DNA from: an uncultured Verrucomicrobiota bacterium
GTDB taxonomy: Bacteria; Verrucomicrobiota; Verrucomicrobiia; Opitutales; Opitutaceae
NCBI GenBank assembly: GCA_903876795.1
Contig: CAIRBK010000008.1
Span: forward strand, 1 to 64,000
Direction of reading: 5' to 3'
DNA: 64,000 bases
Within the stretch, counting starts at the first letter, position 1; each line of letters starts with the position of its first letter. The notes under the pieces are model-generated. The model was not told the DNA's origin and did not search any database. It saw nothing but the letters and a program-made list of their open reading frames with translations. The translations under genes and the position numbers were made by a program. This document shows positions 34,601-43,426 of the stretch, piece by piece.

Positions 34601-34863
34601 TAAAAAACCTGGTCGAGGCCGCCACCGAGCGCGCGAAGGCCCACACGCTCGCGCTGAAAAAAACCGCCCGCGAACGCGCCGCCGCCGTGCTCACCGCCGA
34701 CCTGCAACGCTTGGTCGATCTGTCGAAGCTCAACGACAACGTTCGCCCGGAGGAAATCGAGTTGGCCAAAAAACAGGTCCTGCAAGTCCGCACCGCCATC
34801 GAAGCCGCCCGCCTCCGCCTCGACAGCCTCCGCCTGATCGTCGAAGGCGTGGAGGTTGATTGA
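31639..34863 (+). CDS. SNF2/RapA-like helicase
   Basis: 1074 residues. An N-terminal Tudor/SH3-like region (GLGAVSELDRTRITVEFPATR) precedes SNF2 ATPase motifs: Walker A in LADEVGLGKT (about 169-178), DEAHHLG (about 278) and LLLTATPTQLGL. The second RecA domain carries EIGSEGRNFQFA and QRIGRLDRIGQ (about 693-703). RapA recycles RNA polymerase after termination; the architecture here is of that class, and I assign it tentatively. Between the two ATPase lobes is an acidic and Lys/Pro-rich, low-complexity insert (about 440-575) absent from E. coli RapA. The C-terminal part also matches RapA-like proteins. Confidence 0.88.
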   Translation: MSLGFVGQRCLSEREPELGLGAVSELDRTRITVEFPATREKRIYARGTPVLKRVRFAVGETLSTRAGETFAIESVEEENGLLVYVGGGRRVREDAVSDIAGASSPAERLMAGQADPSEVFDLRLRALQARNRFRQSEVRGFLGGRIDLIPHQFYILNEVSSRQIPRVLLADEVGLGKTIEACLILQRLLATGRAKRALILVPESLVHQWFVELLRRFNLWFTLFDEPRCLAVEASEPGKNPFLSSQLGLASIAYLAGPDAANRRTQVIESGWDLVIVDEAHHLGWSPEAVSNDYAFVEQLARKAPGLLLLTATPTQLGLAGHFARLRLLDPHRYDDYETFLDETADFGKVAAIAEKIVENKVLSAADQKTLGQIFDRAPETLATHLAALDAGKPGAREALLRTLLDQHGTGRVVFRNTRAAMTGFPNRQYCPVAFPDAPPALLARVARELQAEEAAADASAHTASRTQGAAAPIDNAPISIDFSAEAEAALAAASPEDSADVDSENSDAAMSMGEWSEEPDDDSLDEPVDKPARKPKASKKPKAKSSPLTAIPGAKSKSAKSAPVAASVSEPSLTFGPSTPALRYTFKDDPRLDWLVAFLKKIAPAKVLLICRSGRKVLALETAIKEKLNLNIGLFHEGLPLIQRDRQAAWFAEPDGAQLLLCSEIGSEGRNFQFAHHLVLFDLPLNPSLVEQRIGRLDRIGQTETIKIHVPYLAGGADAAVAEWYHFGLNAFEAPLHGGNDYATAFRTRLLELAVAYGEGRLKKDARKTLDAFIAETEKFREDLRLKMKQGRDRLLELNSFNRDVARQVIDRVRAADADPLLKKILTDLLDHFGVRLAEHEDGDINLDAAHAYVEGFPSIPREGLLATYDRKRAIAREDIAFLSADHPLVLDSIDLLVDSPAGTTAFCVLEADKPNLLLEAVFVLETVADAKWHVDQFLSPTPVRVLVDIHGHDLTDNVLYSRLAADLEDAPLPRFLQKPGFNGTLLKNLVEAATERAKAHTLALKKTARERAAAVLTADLQRLVDLSKLNDNVRPEEIELAKKQVLQVRTAIEAARLRLDSLRLIVEGVEVD

Positions 34864-35012
34864 CTGGTGTTCTTCTCCGGGCGCGCTCCCTCGGCCCAAA
34901 CGCCCGGAGACTTGCACCGCCGAAAGCCAAGCCGCGCCGCCGAAGGCAACCCCGCATGTTTCAGATATTGGGTCCAGGCCCATACCGCGGGCTGCTAGCG
35001 CTGCTGCGGATT

Positions 35013-36098
35013 TCAGCCCCTCCCCCCGCTCACGACTCGGATGAAGCGAGGGCAAAAGCGGATCGCGCAGGCATGGATGCCGACCAGCAGGCCGATGACC
35101 AGTACCGGCACCGCAAAATAGACCGCCAGAACGGCGTCCGCCCCGCCGGGCAGGCTGCGTGCGCGGGCCACCTTCATCAACGCGGCCAGGAGTGGTTCGT
35201 GGGCGGCGTAGACAAAGAAGCTGGCCGCTCCCAGGGCGCCCAACAGTTGCCGGGCGCCCGACCAGGCAGCGGCATAACGGGTGAGAAACAAACAAGCGGC
35301 CATCCCCAAGAGAACCTCCAGCTTGTGCAGCTGCACATGGACTCCCTCAAAGCCCGCGTCGCTATCCAGCCAGACCATCATGACGAACGCCGCCGTGATG
35401 ACGACGCCATGCCGGTCCAGGCAAAACAGGGACCGGTTTTGGGCGCCGAAAAGGCAGCCGACCGAGAAAAAGAAAGCCGCCTCGGGAGCCGGCGCGGGAA
35501 GGTCGGCAAGGTTGAAAAACCAGATGCAGAAAAGCGCGCCCAGGAAGATCACCGGCAGGCTTTTGTTCAGGCGGTGGATCAACGGCGTGAGCAACACCAG
35601 CACCATGAGATCGCGGATGAACCAGAATTGGTAGGAAATCGGCCAGCGGCCGATGCCGAAAATGGCCGCCATCCATTCCAAGGGGCCAAGTTCGCCCACC
35701 GCCGCGTTTTTGCCGGAAAAAAAACCGCGTGTCACCGCCCACGACTGCGCCAGCCACACCGCGGCCAGCGTCGCGATGTTCCAAAAAAGGAAGGGGACCA
35801 GCAACGTGCGCGCACGGGCTTTCAACTTGGCCCGATACCCTTCGGGCGACCACTCCGCCACCCCGTAAAAGAACAAGTAGCCGGACATGAGGAAAAACAG
35901 GGGCACCGCCGGCCGAGCGAGTCCCTGGGAGATGAACGCCTGCACGCGATCGGCGACCGTGCCGGCCCCTCCCGCCGCGTCTCCCGCAGGGCCGGACTCC
36001 GCAGTTGATCGGTATGCATGGATAAACACCACGCCCACGATCAGCGGAAACCGCAGAAGACCCAGCCGAACCGACTCTTCGCCATCCAAGGTGCGCAT
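35013..36098 (-). CDS. Acyltransferase 3 family membrane protein
   Basis: 361 residues with about ten hydrophobic segments. Family features are the early LRFPLIVGVVFIHAYRS (with the catalytic-type His), SQGLARPAVPLFFLMSGYLFF, the FWFIRDLMVLVLLTPLI segment and FFVYAAHEPLL near the end. Such proteins add acyl groups to glycans, peptidoglycan or lipids on the periplasmic side. The acceptor is unknown. It ends 149 bp from the helicase gene (convergent). Confidence 0.85.
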   Translation of the reverse strand: MRTLDGEESVRLGLLRFPLIVGVVFIHAYRSTAESGPAGDAAGGAGTVADRVQAFISQGLARPAVPLFFLMSGYLFFYGVAEWSPEGYRAKLKARARTLLVPFLFWNIATLAAVWLAQSWAVTRGFFSGKNAAVGELGPLEWMAAIFGIGRWPISYQFWFIRDLMVLVLLTPLIHRLNKSLPVIFLGALFCIWFFNLADLPAPAPEAAFFFSVGCLFGAQNRSLFCLDRHGVVITAAFVMMVWLDSDAGFEGVHVQLHKLEVLLGMAACLFLTRYAAAWSGARQLLGALGAASFFVYAAHEPLLAALMKVARARSLPGGADAVLAVYFAVPVLVIGLLVGIHACAIRFCPRFIRVVSGGRG

Positions 36099-36451
36099 AA
36101 GGAAGCGGCCCGCCTCAGCCAGGGGCCACAGCCTACAGTGCCGGGGGACGCGCCGGTGTTCCCCCCTGCGGACGCTGAAATCCGCTCGCGCCGCCTACCG
36201 CGTGATCGCCCCGATCTTGTCGGTCGGTGGTAGAGTGGAATATCTCGTCAGGCCGGAACTCGCGGGCCTCGGCCAGGGTGTGACCGGACGGACGTTCATG
36301 GCAGGCGAGCAGGCAAGCGGGGCGTTTTCATGCGGAAAACGGCATCACCTCAATCGACACAACCGCCCGACGCTTAACCCTGGCAAGGCTTGCGGACACG
36401 GGATGCAAGCGGCCCGGGGCTCCCTCCCCGGGCCAGCCGCCCGCGCCTGAA
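36099..36451. other. Gene-free stretch with a strong hairpin
   Basis: 353 bp between the acyltransferase start and the FKBP stop. I see no credible gene. A 9-bp perfect stem (GGCCCGGGG at 36411-36419, CCCCGGGCC at 36426-36434) lies just past the FKBP stop and may end its transcript, although no T run follows on the minus strand. The remainder should contain the acyltransferase promoter, which I cannot locate. Confidence 0.5.
36411..36434 (-). terminator. GC-rich hairpin downstream of the FKBP gene
   Basis: GGCCCGGGG and CCCCGGGCC pair around the loop CTCCCT. It starts 17 nt after the FKBP stop in minus orientation. Without a T tract it is a possible transcript-end or protective structure rather than a textbook terminator. 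Confidence 0.4.
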
Positions 36452-37075
36452 CTACTTGATCCCGATCAGCTCCACCTCAAACACCAGCACCGAGCCGGCG
36501 GGAATGGCGCCTTGCGCGCGGTTGCCGTAACCGAGCTCGGCCGGGATGAAGAGTTTCCACTTCGAGCCGACCGACATGAGCTGGAGCGCCTCGACCCAGC
36601 CCGGGATCACGCCCGTCACCGGAAACGAGATCGTCTCGCCGCGCTTCACCGAGCTGTCGAACACCGTGCCGTCGATCAACGTGCCGTGATAATGCACCTC
36701 TACGCTTTGGTCCTTGGTCGGCTTGGCTCCCCGGCCCTCGACAAGCACCTCGTATTGGAGGCCCGACGCGGTCGTGACGACTCCCTTGCGCGCCTGGTTT
36801 TCGGACAAAAATTTGTCGCCCGCTTCCGCCTGCTTGGCGGCCCCGGCGGCGGCGACCGCCTCGGCGCGCTCCTGCGCGGTCTCGAACGCCGCACGCAGCT
36901 CCCGCTCGGACACTCGCGGCCGCGCGCCGCTCAGGCCGTCCTGCAGGCCGACGACGAAGGCTGCCAGGTCGATTTCAACGCCGCCCTGCTGGGCGATATT
37001 GCGGCCGACGTTCATGGCGATGCCGTAGCTTACGCGCTGATCGACGGTTTCGAGGGAGTTTTCAGATGAGGACAT
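36452..37075 (-). CDS. FKBP-type peptidyl-prolyl cis-trans isomerase
   Basis: 207 residues from MSSSENSLETVDQRVSYGIA. An N-terminal dimerisation helix region (ISYGIA-like through FVVGLQDGLSG) precedes the FKBP domain: VEVHYHGTLIDGTVFDSS, ISFPVTGVIPGWVEALQLM, KLFIPAELGYGNR and VLVFEVELIGI. The architecture is that of FklB/FkpA. No signal peptide is visible with this start, which suggests a cytoplasmic, FklB-like enzyme. An ATG at 37087 four codons earlier is possible. A hairpin at 36411-36434 lies past the stop. Confidence 0.9.
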   Translation of the reverse strand: MSSSENSLETVDQRVSYGIAMNVGRNIAQQGGVEIDLAAFVVGLQDGLSGARPRVSERELRAAFETAQERAEAVAAAGAAKQAEAGDKFLSENQARKGVVTTASGLQYEVLVEGRGAKPTKDQSVEVHYHGTLIDGTVFDSSVKRGETISFPVTGVIPGWVEALQLMSVGSKWKLFIPAELGYGNRAQGAIPAGSVLVFEVELIGIK

Positions 37076-37148
37076 GGGAAGGGCCAATGATGAGAGGTTT
37101 TAAAACGCAGCCGCCACCCCAAGGCCCCCGCCCTCAAAGCGCAATCCC

Positions 37149-38057
37149 TCACTGCGCCACTCCCCGCGCCGTCCGGGCCGGGAGACGCAGGTGCGGCAAC
37201 GCGATGCCCGACAAGACCAGGCCGACGCCGACCACCTGGCCCGCGCCCAGCGAATCGCCCAGCAGGATAACCGAGGCGATCACCGCCACCGGCAGCTCGG
37301 TGGACGTGAGGATCGTGCCGAGCGCGCTGCCGGTGCGCGGAGCGAAACGCACCAGCAGGAAAATCGGGATCACCTGGCCCAGCACGCCTAGCCCCAACAA
37401 CCACCCCGCCGCCACCGCCGGCTCCGGCCCGGTCGGTATCAACCGCCAGCCCACGACCGCCGACAGCACCAGCATGAGCGCGCACGAAACCGCGCAGCAT
37501 ACCAGTGAACGTAGCGCCGGCGTGGCCGCATGGCCGAGGTGCGACGTGAGCACGAAGAAACCTGCGAAACACAACGCGGCGACCACCGCCTGCGGCGCTC
37601 CGCGCAGGTCGTCCGCGCCGGCGTGTCCGAAAAAATCCGCCGCCAGCACCGCCCCCGCCACCACCAGCACCGCCGAGGCGATTTCACGCGGCGCGGGCGG
37701 ACGCCGGGTGATCGCGAAATTGAGCAGCTGCGTGAACGGCACATAGAGGAACAGCAGCGTCGCCCCAACCGGCACCGAGCCGACCTGGTAGGCCCAGAAC
37801 AGGAAGATCGGCACGCCGCAGCCGACCACCGCGGCAAGCAGCAGCCGGCCCCAGAAAACGCCGTCCGCCGACCACGGCGCGCGCTGCACCGCCACCACCA
37901 GCGAGAACACCAGCGCGCCCACCATGTATTCGCCGAAAACGAGCTGCGGAAAGGTGAAGCCCTCGGCGACGGCGAACTTGATGGCGGGGCCGTGGAAGCC
38001 CCACAGCGCGCCCACCAGGGCCATCATGAGGCAACTCAACGCGTCGGGTTTTTTCAT
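37149..38057 (-). CDS. EamA/DMT superfamily transporter
   Basis: 302 residues with ten membrane segments in two EamA repeats (MMALVGALWGFHGPAIKFAV, and VLVVAGAVLAADFF; then the second repeat starting at VVAALCFAGFFVL). A C-terminal segment reads ELPVAVIASVILLGDSLGAGQVVGVGLVL. DMT proteins move metabolites, often amino acids or nucleotide precursors, across the inner membrane. The substrate cannot be deduced. It lies 51 nt downstream of the RND adaptor gene on the same strand. Confidence 0.9.
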   Translation of the reverse strand: MKKPDALSCLMMALVGALWGFHGPAIKFAVAEGFTFPQLVFGEYMVGALVFSLVVAVQRAPWSADGVFWGRLLLAAVVGCGVPIFLFWAYQVGSVPVGATLLFLYVPFTQLLNFAITRRPPAPREIASAVLVVAGAVLAADFFGHAGADDLRGAPQAVVAALCFAGFFVLTSHLGHAATPALRSLVCCAVSCALMLVLSAVVGWRLIPTGPEPAVAAGWLLGLGVLGQVIPIFLLVRFAPRTGSALGTILTSTELPVAVIASVILLGDSLGAGQVVGVGLVLSGIALPHLRLPARTARGVAQ

Positions 38058-38108
38058 CGGTCGGCGCGGTGTTGCTGGTTTCGTGCCTGTCTGGCGGGGA
38101 CTGATCCC

Positions 38109-39164
38109 TCAGGGCACGGCCTGGCCGTCCTGCAGAAGGGCGTTGGGATTGACGATGAAAGACGCGTCGGCGGAGAGGCCGTCGAGGATCTCGATGCGCG
38201 TGCCAAAATTGCGTCCGGTGACGACGGCCGTGAAAGCGACGCGGCCGTCGCGCACCTGCGCCACCATCGGGCGGCCGTTGCGCACCACGATCGCGTTGAC
38301 GGGCACCCGCAGGCGGGCGACCGCGCCTGGCGTCGAGAAGAGAACGACGCCGTTGAGACCGGCCGGGATGGCGAAGTCGGGATTGGGCAGCAAGAGCTCG
38401 ACGCGCATCGTGCCGGCGGCGGGGTCGATGATGCCGGCCGTGCGCGCGACCGTGGCGGCGAATTTCTTGCCCGGCAGCTCGGTGAACTCCACCGAGGCAG
38501 CCTGGCCGGGCCGCAGGTTGAGGGCGGCGGCGGGCGAAGCATCGACCAGCACTCGCAGCTCGTTCACGCGCACGACCTGGAACAGCCAGCGGGCGTTGGC
38601 GGCGGAGTCGCCCTGGATGAGTTCGCCGCGATCAAACTGGCGGTTGGCCACGATGCCGTCGAAGGGCGCGGTGATTCGCTGGAAGGACTGGAGTTGCTCC
38701 AGGCGGCGCAGCTCGGCCTCGGCGGCGAGGAGCTCGGCCCCGGCGGTTTTCGCGTTGGCTTCGCCGACGTCGGTCTCCTCGCCCGAAATCACGCCCTTGG
38801 CGGTGAGCGCGCGGGTGCGCCGGAGAGTGGCCCGGGCCAGGTCCGCCCGGGCCTCGGCCTCCGCCAGGGCGGCGCGGGCTTTGTCGACCGCGCGGTCGGC
38901 CTCGGGCGCGGCGACAACGGCCAGCAGTTCACCGGCCTTCACACGGTCGCCGATGTCCGCACGCCGCTCGGCGAGGACACCGGTGGCGCGCGAATAGACA
39001 TAGGCCTGCTCGGCGGGCGCGGTGCGGGCCGGCAATCGGAGCGACTCGGAGGCGGGCGCGGGCTCGGGCCGCATGAGACGGGGTTTGCCGTCGGCGGCGG
39101 GCTCGGCGGAAAAAACCGGCGCGGCGACGGTCAAGGCAAGCAGGGCGAGGGCAAAGCGTGGCAT
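38109..39164 (-). CDS. RND efflux periplasmic adaptor
   Basis: 351 residues. A signal peptide (MPRFALALLALTVAAPVFSA) precedes a lipoyl half (ATGVLAERRADIGDRVKAGE), a coiled-coil hairpin (VDKARAALAEAEARADLARA to ELRRLEQLQSF), the second lipoyl half (ITAPFDGIVANRQFDRGEL) and a membrane-proximal beta domain. It links the RND pump to an outer-membrane channel. The pump gene lies 12 nt upstream. No lipobox Cys is seen, so it is probably held by the N-terminus or soluble. Confidence 0.88.
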   Translation of the reverse strand: MPRFALALLALTVAAPVFSAEPAADGKPRLMRPEPAPASESLRLPARTAPAEQAYVYSRATGVLAERRADIGDRVKAGELLAVVAAPEADRAVDKARAALAEAEARADLARATLRRTRALTAKGVISGEETDVGEANAKTAGAELLAAEAELRRLEQLQSFQRITAPFDGIVANRQFDRGELIQGDSAANARWLFQVVRVNELRVLVDASPAAALNLRPGQAASVEFTELPGKKFAATVARTAGIIDPAAGTMRVELLLPNPDFAIPAGLNGVVLFSTPGAVARLRVPVNAIVVRNGRPMVAQVRDGRVAFTAVVTGRNFGTRIEILDGLSADASFIVNPNALLQDGQAVP

Positions 39165-39176
39165 GGGGAAAGAGGT

Positions 39177-42100
39177 TCAGGTGACTGCGATGTGAGTCTG
39201 GTCCTCGCGGGGAGCCGGCGGGCGGCGGCGCAGGACCGAGAAGACAAACGGCACGACAAAGAGCGAGGCGACCGTGCCGAAGAGAAGCCCGCCGATGACG
39301 GCGCGGCCGAGCGGGGCGTTTTGTTCGCCGCCCTCGCCCAGGCCCAGCGCCATGGGCAGGACGCCGAGGATCATGGCGAGCGCAGTCATGCACACCGGAC
39401 GCAGCCGGGTGGCGGCGGCGGTGGCCGCGGCCTCGGCGCCGGCGCGCCCCTGCTCCCAGAGATCGCGGGCGAAACTGGTCACCAGCACGCTGTTGGCGGT
39501 GGAGACGCCCACCACCATGATGAGGCCCATGAGCGCGGGCACGCTCAGCGGGGTGCCGGTCACGCGCAGGGCGACAAACGCGCCCGACACGGCGAGGGGC
39601 AATCCGCTGATCGCGGCGAAGGGCAGCGCCCAGGACTGGAAATTGACCACCATGACCAGGAAGATGAGCACGGCCGCAAGCGCGAGTCCGCCGAAGAGCT
39701 CGCCGTAGGCGGAGTTCATCAACGCGGCCTGGCCGCCGATCTCGATGCGGTTGCCCGGTTTTTGCTGCTTGCGGAGCTCGACCAGGAGCGGGTCGAGACG
39801 GCCGAGGATGGAGCCGATGTCGGTGCCCTGGGCGTTGGCGAGGACGGTCAGCGTCGGCAGCAAGGTCGTGCGCGAGATGCTGGCGGTGGTCTTGCGCTCG
39901 GAGAGCCTGGCAAAAGCGCCGAGGAGCACGGGGGCGCCGCCACCGGCGGCCCGGACCGGCAGGTCGAGGAGCTGCTCGGCGCGAAGCAGGCGCGACGGCG
40001 GCACCTGCACCTGCACCTCGTAGGACGCGCCGGCGTTGGGATCGGCCCAGAAGCTGGGCGCGACGGAGCCGCCGGAGCCGAGCGCCGTCAGCAGGGCGTT
40101 GACGGCATCCTGCTGGGTAAGGCCGAAGCGCGCGGCCCGCACGCGGTCGATTTCGAGGTAATACTCGGGCACGCCGAGCAGCTCGCGCAAAGTCACGTCA
40201 ACCGCGCCGGGGATCTCGCGCAGACGTTCGCGGAGCTGGTTGGCGAGGACGAGATTTCCGGGCACGTCGCGGCCGATGAAGCGCACCTCGAAGGCGGTCG
40301 GCGCGCCGCCGGAGAGCGTCTGGCTGGTGGCGTCGGCCGGCCGGAAAAACGCCTGCACGTCGGGAAACTTTTGAGCGAGGACGGCGCGAATTTTCGCGGC
40401 GTAGCCGGCGGTGGGGGCGTGCCCGGGGGCCAGTTGGATGAAGACCTCGCCGTCGTAGGGGCCGACGGCGGTGCTCTCGACCCAGGCGAGGTTGATGGGT
40501 GAAGGCGCGCCGATGTTTTCGACGACGAATCGCAGCTCGTCCGCCGGGATGACCTCGCGCACGGCGCGTTGCAGGTCGGCGAACCGGCGGGCGGTTTCAT
40601 CGAGGCGGGTGGCGGGTGGCAGGCGGACGAAGAGGCGCATCAAGCCGGCGTCGGTGGCGGGGAAAAACTCGCGCCCCAAGGTGCGCCACGAGATCAGGCC
40701 CAGACCGGCGATCCCCAGGATAACGGCGGGCACCAGCCAGCGGCGCGCCATGAGCCGGTCCAGCAGGGCCCGCTGGCGCAGCGCGAGGGCGTCGAGACCG
40801 TGTTCGATGGCGTGGTTGACGCGGGCCGGACCGCGCGGCGGCCGGCCGGCCGCCTCCGCCTCGGCGCGATGCTCGGCGGGGAGCATGAGCGAGGCCAGCG
40901 TGGGCACGAGCGTGCGCGACAGGAGGTAGCTGGCGATCATCGCGAAGATCACCGCGAGCGCCAGCGGCTTGAAGACGAAGGCCGCGGTGCCGGTGAGCAG
41001 AAAGATCGGCAGGAAGACGATGCAGATGCCCGTGGTCGAAACGAATTCAGGAAAGGCGACCTGTTGCGCGCCGGCGAGGATGGACTCGCGGACGCCGCGA
41101 CCGGAGGCGATCTGGCGCTTGATGTTCTCGATCTCGACGAGGGCGTTGTCCACGAGGATGCCGATGGCCAGCGAGAGGCCGCCGAGCGACATGAGGTTGA
41201 ACGTCGCGCCGGCCAGGTTGATGCCGATGACGGAGCAGAGCAACGCCAGCGGAATCGACGTGAGCACGATCACGGTCGAGCGCCACGAGCCGAGGAAGAG
41301 CAGCACGACGAAGGCGACCAGGGCGCCGACCAGCACGATCTCCTTGAGCACGCTGTTGATGGAGGCGCGCACAAAGACCGATTGGTCGAAAATGGGCTCG
41401 ATTTTCATGCCGGCGGGCGCGCCGGCGCGGATCGCCGGCAGGCGCGCAAACAAGGCATCGATGATGTCGAGGGTGGAGGCGCCGCCGAGCTTCAGGACGG
41501 TGACCATGACGGCGTTCTGGCCGTTGAGCCGGGCGATGTTGGTGGAAACGGCCTCGCCGTCGCGGACGTTGGCCACATCGCGCAACAGCACGAGACGACC
41601 GTCCGCCGAGCGGATCGGCAGGTCGAGGAAATCGGGTATGGCCGCGGGACTCGCGTTGACGGCGATGCCCAGATCACGCCCGCCCTCGCGGACGGAGCCG
41701 GAGGGCAGCGTGAGATTTTGCGAGGCGATCGCCCGGCTCACCTCGACGGGGGAAAGCCCGTGGGCGTTCAACGCGGCAGGATCGAGATCCACCATGATCT
41801 GGCGCGAGGCGCCGCCGTAGGGCAGCGAGAGTCGTACTCCGGGGATGTCCTGCACCTGGCCTCGCAAGGCCAGCCGGGCCCAGTCGAAGAGGGCGCCGTC
41901 CGTCAGCGTGTCGGAGGAAATGACGAGCTGGAGAATCGGCACGCTCGACGGGCTGGTCTGCACGATCAGGGGCGGCGTGACGCCGGCGGGCATGCGGCGC
42001 AGGACCGTCTGAGAAACACCTACGACCTGGGCCAGGGCGCGCTCGATGTTGACGTAGGGCTGGAAGCGCAGCTTCACGATGGCGGCCCCGGTCAGCGTCT

Positions 42101-42350
42101 CGGAGCGTACGTCGAGCAGATCGTCCACGTTGTTCAGAATGGAGATTTCGGAGAACGACGTGATCTTGGCCGCCATTTCCGAGGGGTTGAGCCCGCCGTA
42201 GGTCCAGACCAGCTGGATGTCGGGGCTTTCGACCCGGGGCATGATGTCGGTGGACATCTGGCGAATCGACAACGCGCCGCCCAACGCGATGAGAATCGCG
42301 AGCACCGCTATGGTGTATTTGTAGCGCAGGGCGAAGAGTACGATCCACAT
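39177..42350 (-). CDS. RND efflux pump, inner-membrane component
   Basis: 1057 residues. The twelve-helix RND layout is clear: MWIVLFALRYKYTIAVLAIL at the N-terminus, then the porter domain with SPSSVPILQLVIS and QDIPGVRL, the proton-relay helix LAIGILVDNALVEIENIKR, and a second half from RWLVPAVILGIAGLG. In AcrB the relay has two adjacent Asp; here the second is Asn, as in many RND proteins. It exports drugs, lipophiles or metals by proton antiport. The adaptor gene follows; no channel gene is beside it, so the NodT-type channel at 18905-20314 is a candidate partner. Confidence 0.9.
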   Translation of the reverse strand: MWIVLFALRYKYTIAVLAILIALGGALSIRQMSTDIMPRVESPDIQLVWTYGGLNPSEMAAKITSFSEISILNNVDDLLDVRSETLTGAAIVKLRFQPYVNIERALAQVVGVSQTVLRRMPAGVTPPLIVQTSPSSVPILQLVISSDTLTDGALFDWARLALRGQVQDIPGVRLSLPYGGASRQIMVDLDPAALNAHGLSPVEVSRAIASQNLTLPSGSVREGGRDLGIAVNASPAAIPDFLDLPIRSADGRLVLLRDVANVRDGEAVSTNIARLNGQNAVMVTVLKLGGASTLDIIDALFARLPAIRAGAPAGMKIEPIFDQSVFVRASINSVLKEIVLVGALVAFVVLLFLGSWRSTVIVLTSIPLALLCSVIGINLAGATFNLMSLGGLSLAIGILVDNALVEIENIKRQIASGRGVRESILAGAQQVAFPEFVSTTGICIVFLPIFLLTGTAAFVFKPLALAVIFAMIASYLLSRTLVPTLASLMLPAEHRAEAEAAGRPPRGPARVNHAIEHGLDALALRQRALLDRLMARRWLVPAVILGIAGLGLISWRTLGREFFPATDAGLMRLFVRLPPATRLDETARRFADLQRAVREVIPADELRFVVENIGAPSPINLAWVESTAVGPYDGEVFIQLAPGHAPTAGYAAKIRAVLAQKFPDVQAFFRPADATSQTLSGGAPTAFEVRFIGRDVPGNLVLANQLRERLREIPGAVDVTLRELLGVPEYYLEIDRVRAARFGLTQQDAVNALLTALGSGGSVAPSFWADPNAGASYEVQVQVPPSRLLRAEQLLDLPVRAAGGGAPVLLGAFARLSERKTTASISRTTLLPTLTVLANAQGTDIGSILGRLDPLLVELRKQQKPGNRIEIGGQAALMNSAYGELFGGLALAAVLIFLVMVVNFQSWALPFAAISGLPLAVSGAFVALRVTGTPLSVPALMGLIMVVGVSTANSVLVTSFARDLWEQGRAGAEAAATAAATRLRPVCMTALAMILGVLPMALGLGEGGEQNAPLGRAVIGGLLFGTVASLFVVPFVFSVLRRRPPAPREDQTHIAVT

Positions 42351-42500
42351 GGCGGGAGGCTGGAAACAAGCGCTTTGGCCCGTCGCCGCAACCGATCGTT
42401 GTGAAATACACGCGCCCGCAATGATGGTTTCACCGGAAACCGCGCCTTGACACCGGGGGGCGGGTGCGACACTTCAGTCGCCTCTTAACCACTTACAAGT

Positions 42501-42638
42501 ATGCAACCCACCTTCCGCCCGCATCGCAAAAAGCGCGCCCGCCAGATCGGTTTCCGTGCCCGTAAAGCCACCGTCGGCGGCCGCAAGGTCCTCGCCAACC
42601 GCCGCCGCAAAGGCCGCAAACGGCTGACCGTCGTCTAA
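42501..42638 (+). CDS. rpmH: Large ribosomal subunit protein bL34
   Basis: 45 residues starting [18 protein letters not shown] and ending KGRKRLTVV. The typical pattern GFRxRxAT(V)GGRKVLxxRRxKGRxxL identifies L34, the smallest 50S protein. It begins the conserved block rpmH-rnpA-yidD-yidC found near the origin in many bacteria. A TTGACA at 42447-42452 is a possible -35 element upstream. It is short and easily missed by gene finders. Confidence 0.95.
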   Translation: MQPTFRPHRKKRARQIGFRARKATVGGRKVLANRRRKGRKRLTVV

Positions 42639-42677
42639 ACCTGCGGCCTGCGCAGCCGCCGCATTCCCTCGCCTGAC

Positions 42678-43082
42678 ATGCGCTTCCGCGCCGAGCAACA
42701 CCTGCGGCGCCAGTTGGATTTCCAGCATGTCCGCACCCACGGGCGCCGCCACGACTGCGGCGCCTTTATGCTTTGGTATGCCCGCCAGGCTCTTCCCGCC
42801 GCACCGCAACCGGCCGAGAGCGCGTCCCCAAAAGAATCCTTCGCGCCGCTCCCCGCCCGGCTCGGAGTGGTCGCCTCCCGCTCCGCCGTGGGCAACGCGG
42901 TTCAACGGGCCCGCGCCAAACGCCGCCTTCGCGAGGCGTTTCGCGCCCGGCAGTCGCTCGTCCCGGCCGGTTACGATTTGCTGCTGGTCGCCCGCAACTC
43001 GCTCAATCGGCTTGAGTATCGCGAGCTGGAACGAAGATTCACGGACGCCTGTCGCAAAATTTTCCCGTCCGCCCAAGCCTGA
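42678..43082 (+). CDS. rnpA: Ribonuclease P protein component
   Basis: 134 residues. The RNase P protein binds the catalytic RNA and the pre-tRNA leader to support 5' maturation. The signature [21 protein letters not shown] matches the RNR motif, with RLGVVASR before it and DLLLVARNS after it. A short Ala/Pro-rich insert ([15 protein letters not shown]) lies in the central cleft region. Its TGA overlaps the yidD ATG (TGATG at 43080-43084). Confidence 0.93.
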   Translation: MRFRAEQHLRRQLDFQHVRTHGRRHDCGAFMLWYARQALPAAPQPAESASPKESFAPLPARLGVVASRSAVGNAVQRARAKRRLREAFRARQSLVPAGYDLLLVARNSLNRLEYRELERRFTDACRKIFPSAQA

Positions 43083-43396
43083 TGCCTTCCGCCTTTTCCC
43101 GCTCGCTCGACATTCTCCCGCGCCTCCCCGCGAGGGCGCTGCTTGCGCTGGTCTGGCTGTATCAGCGCACGCTGTCGCCGGTCCTGCCGATTGTTTTGGG
43201 ACCGGCCTGCGGCTGCCGCTTTCACCCGACGTGCTCGCATTACGCCGCCGAGGCGGTGCGCACGCACGGCGCCTTGCGCGGCACATGGTTGGCCGCCCGC
43301 CGCCTGCTGCGCTGCACGCCGCTCCATCCCGGCGGGATCGATTACGTGCCCGCTCCCGGACGAGGCACCGCCCGGCCCGTATGCCGGCGCACCTGA
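43082..43396 (+). CDS. yidD: Membrane protein insertion efficiency factor YidD
   Basis: 104 residues. The family motif set is clear: [35 protein letters not shown] with the three conserved Cys, then [17 protein letters not shown]. YidD sits on the inner face of the membrane, near YidC, and supports membrane-protein insertion. The N-terminus [18 protein letters not shown] is slightly longer than usual. Overlaps rnpA and precedes yidC by 30 nt. Confidence 0.95.
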   Translation: MPSAFSRSLDILPRLPARALLALVWLYQRTLSPVLPIVLGPACGCRFHPTCSHYAAEAVRTHGALRGTWLAARRLLRCTPLHPGGIDYVPAPGRGTARPVCRRT

Positions 43397-43426
43397 TTTT
43401 CCCGCACCTACTTTCACCCAACTTCA

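Noticed and set aside
37530-40502. 990-codon plus-strand open frame opposite the transporter, adaptor and pump genes
   Set aside because: It crosses three real minus-strand genes and their gaps and has low-complexity composition, so it is an antisense shadow.
42361-42500. Replication origin next to rpmH
   Set aside because: The rpmH-yidC block is often near oriC, but no dnaA gene and no cluster of DnaA boxes is visible here.
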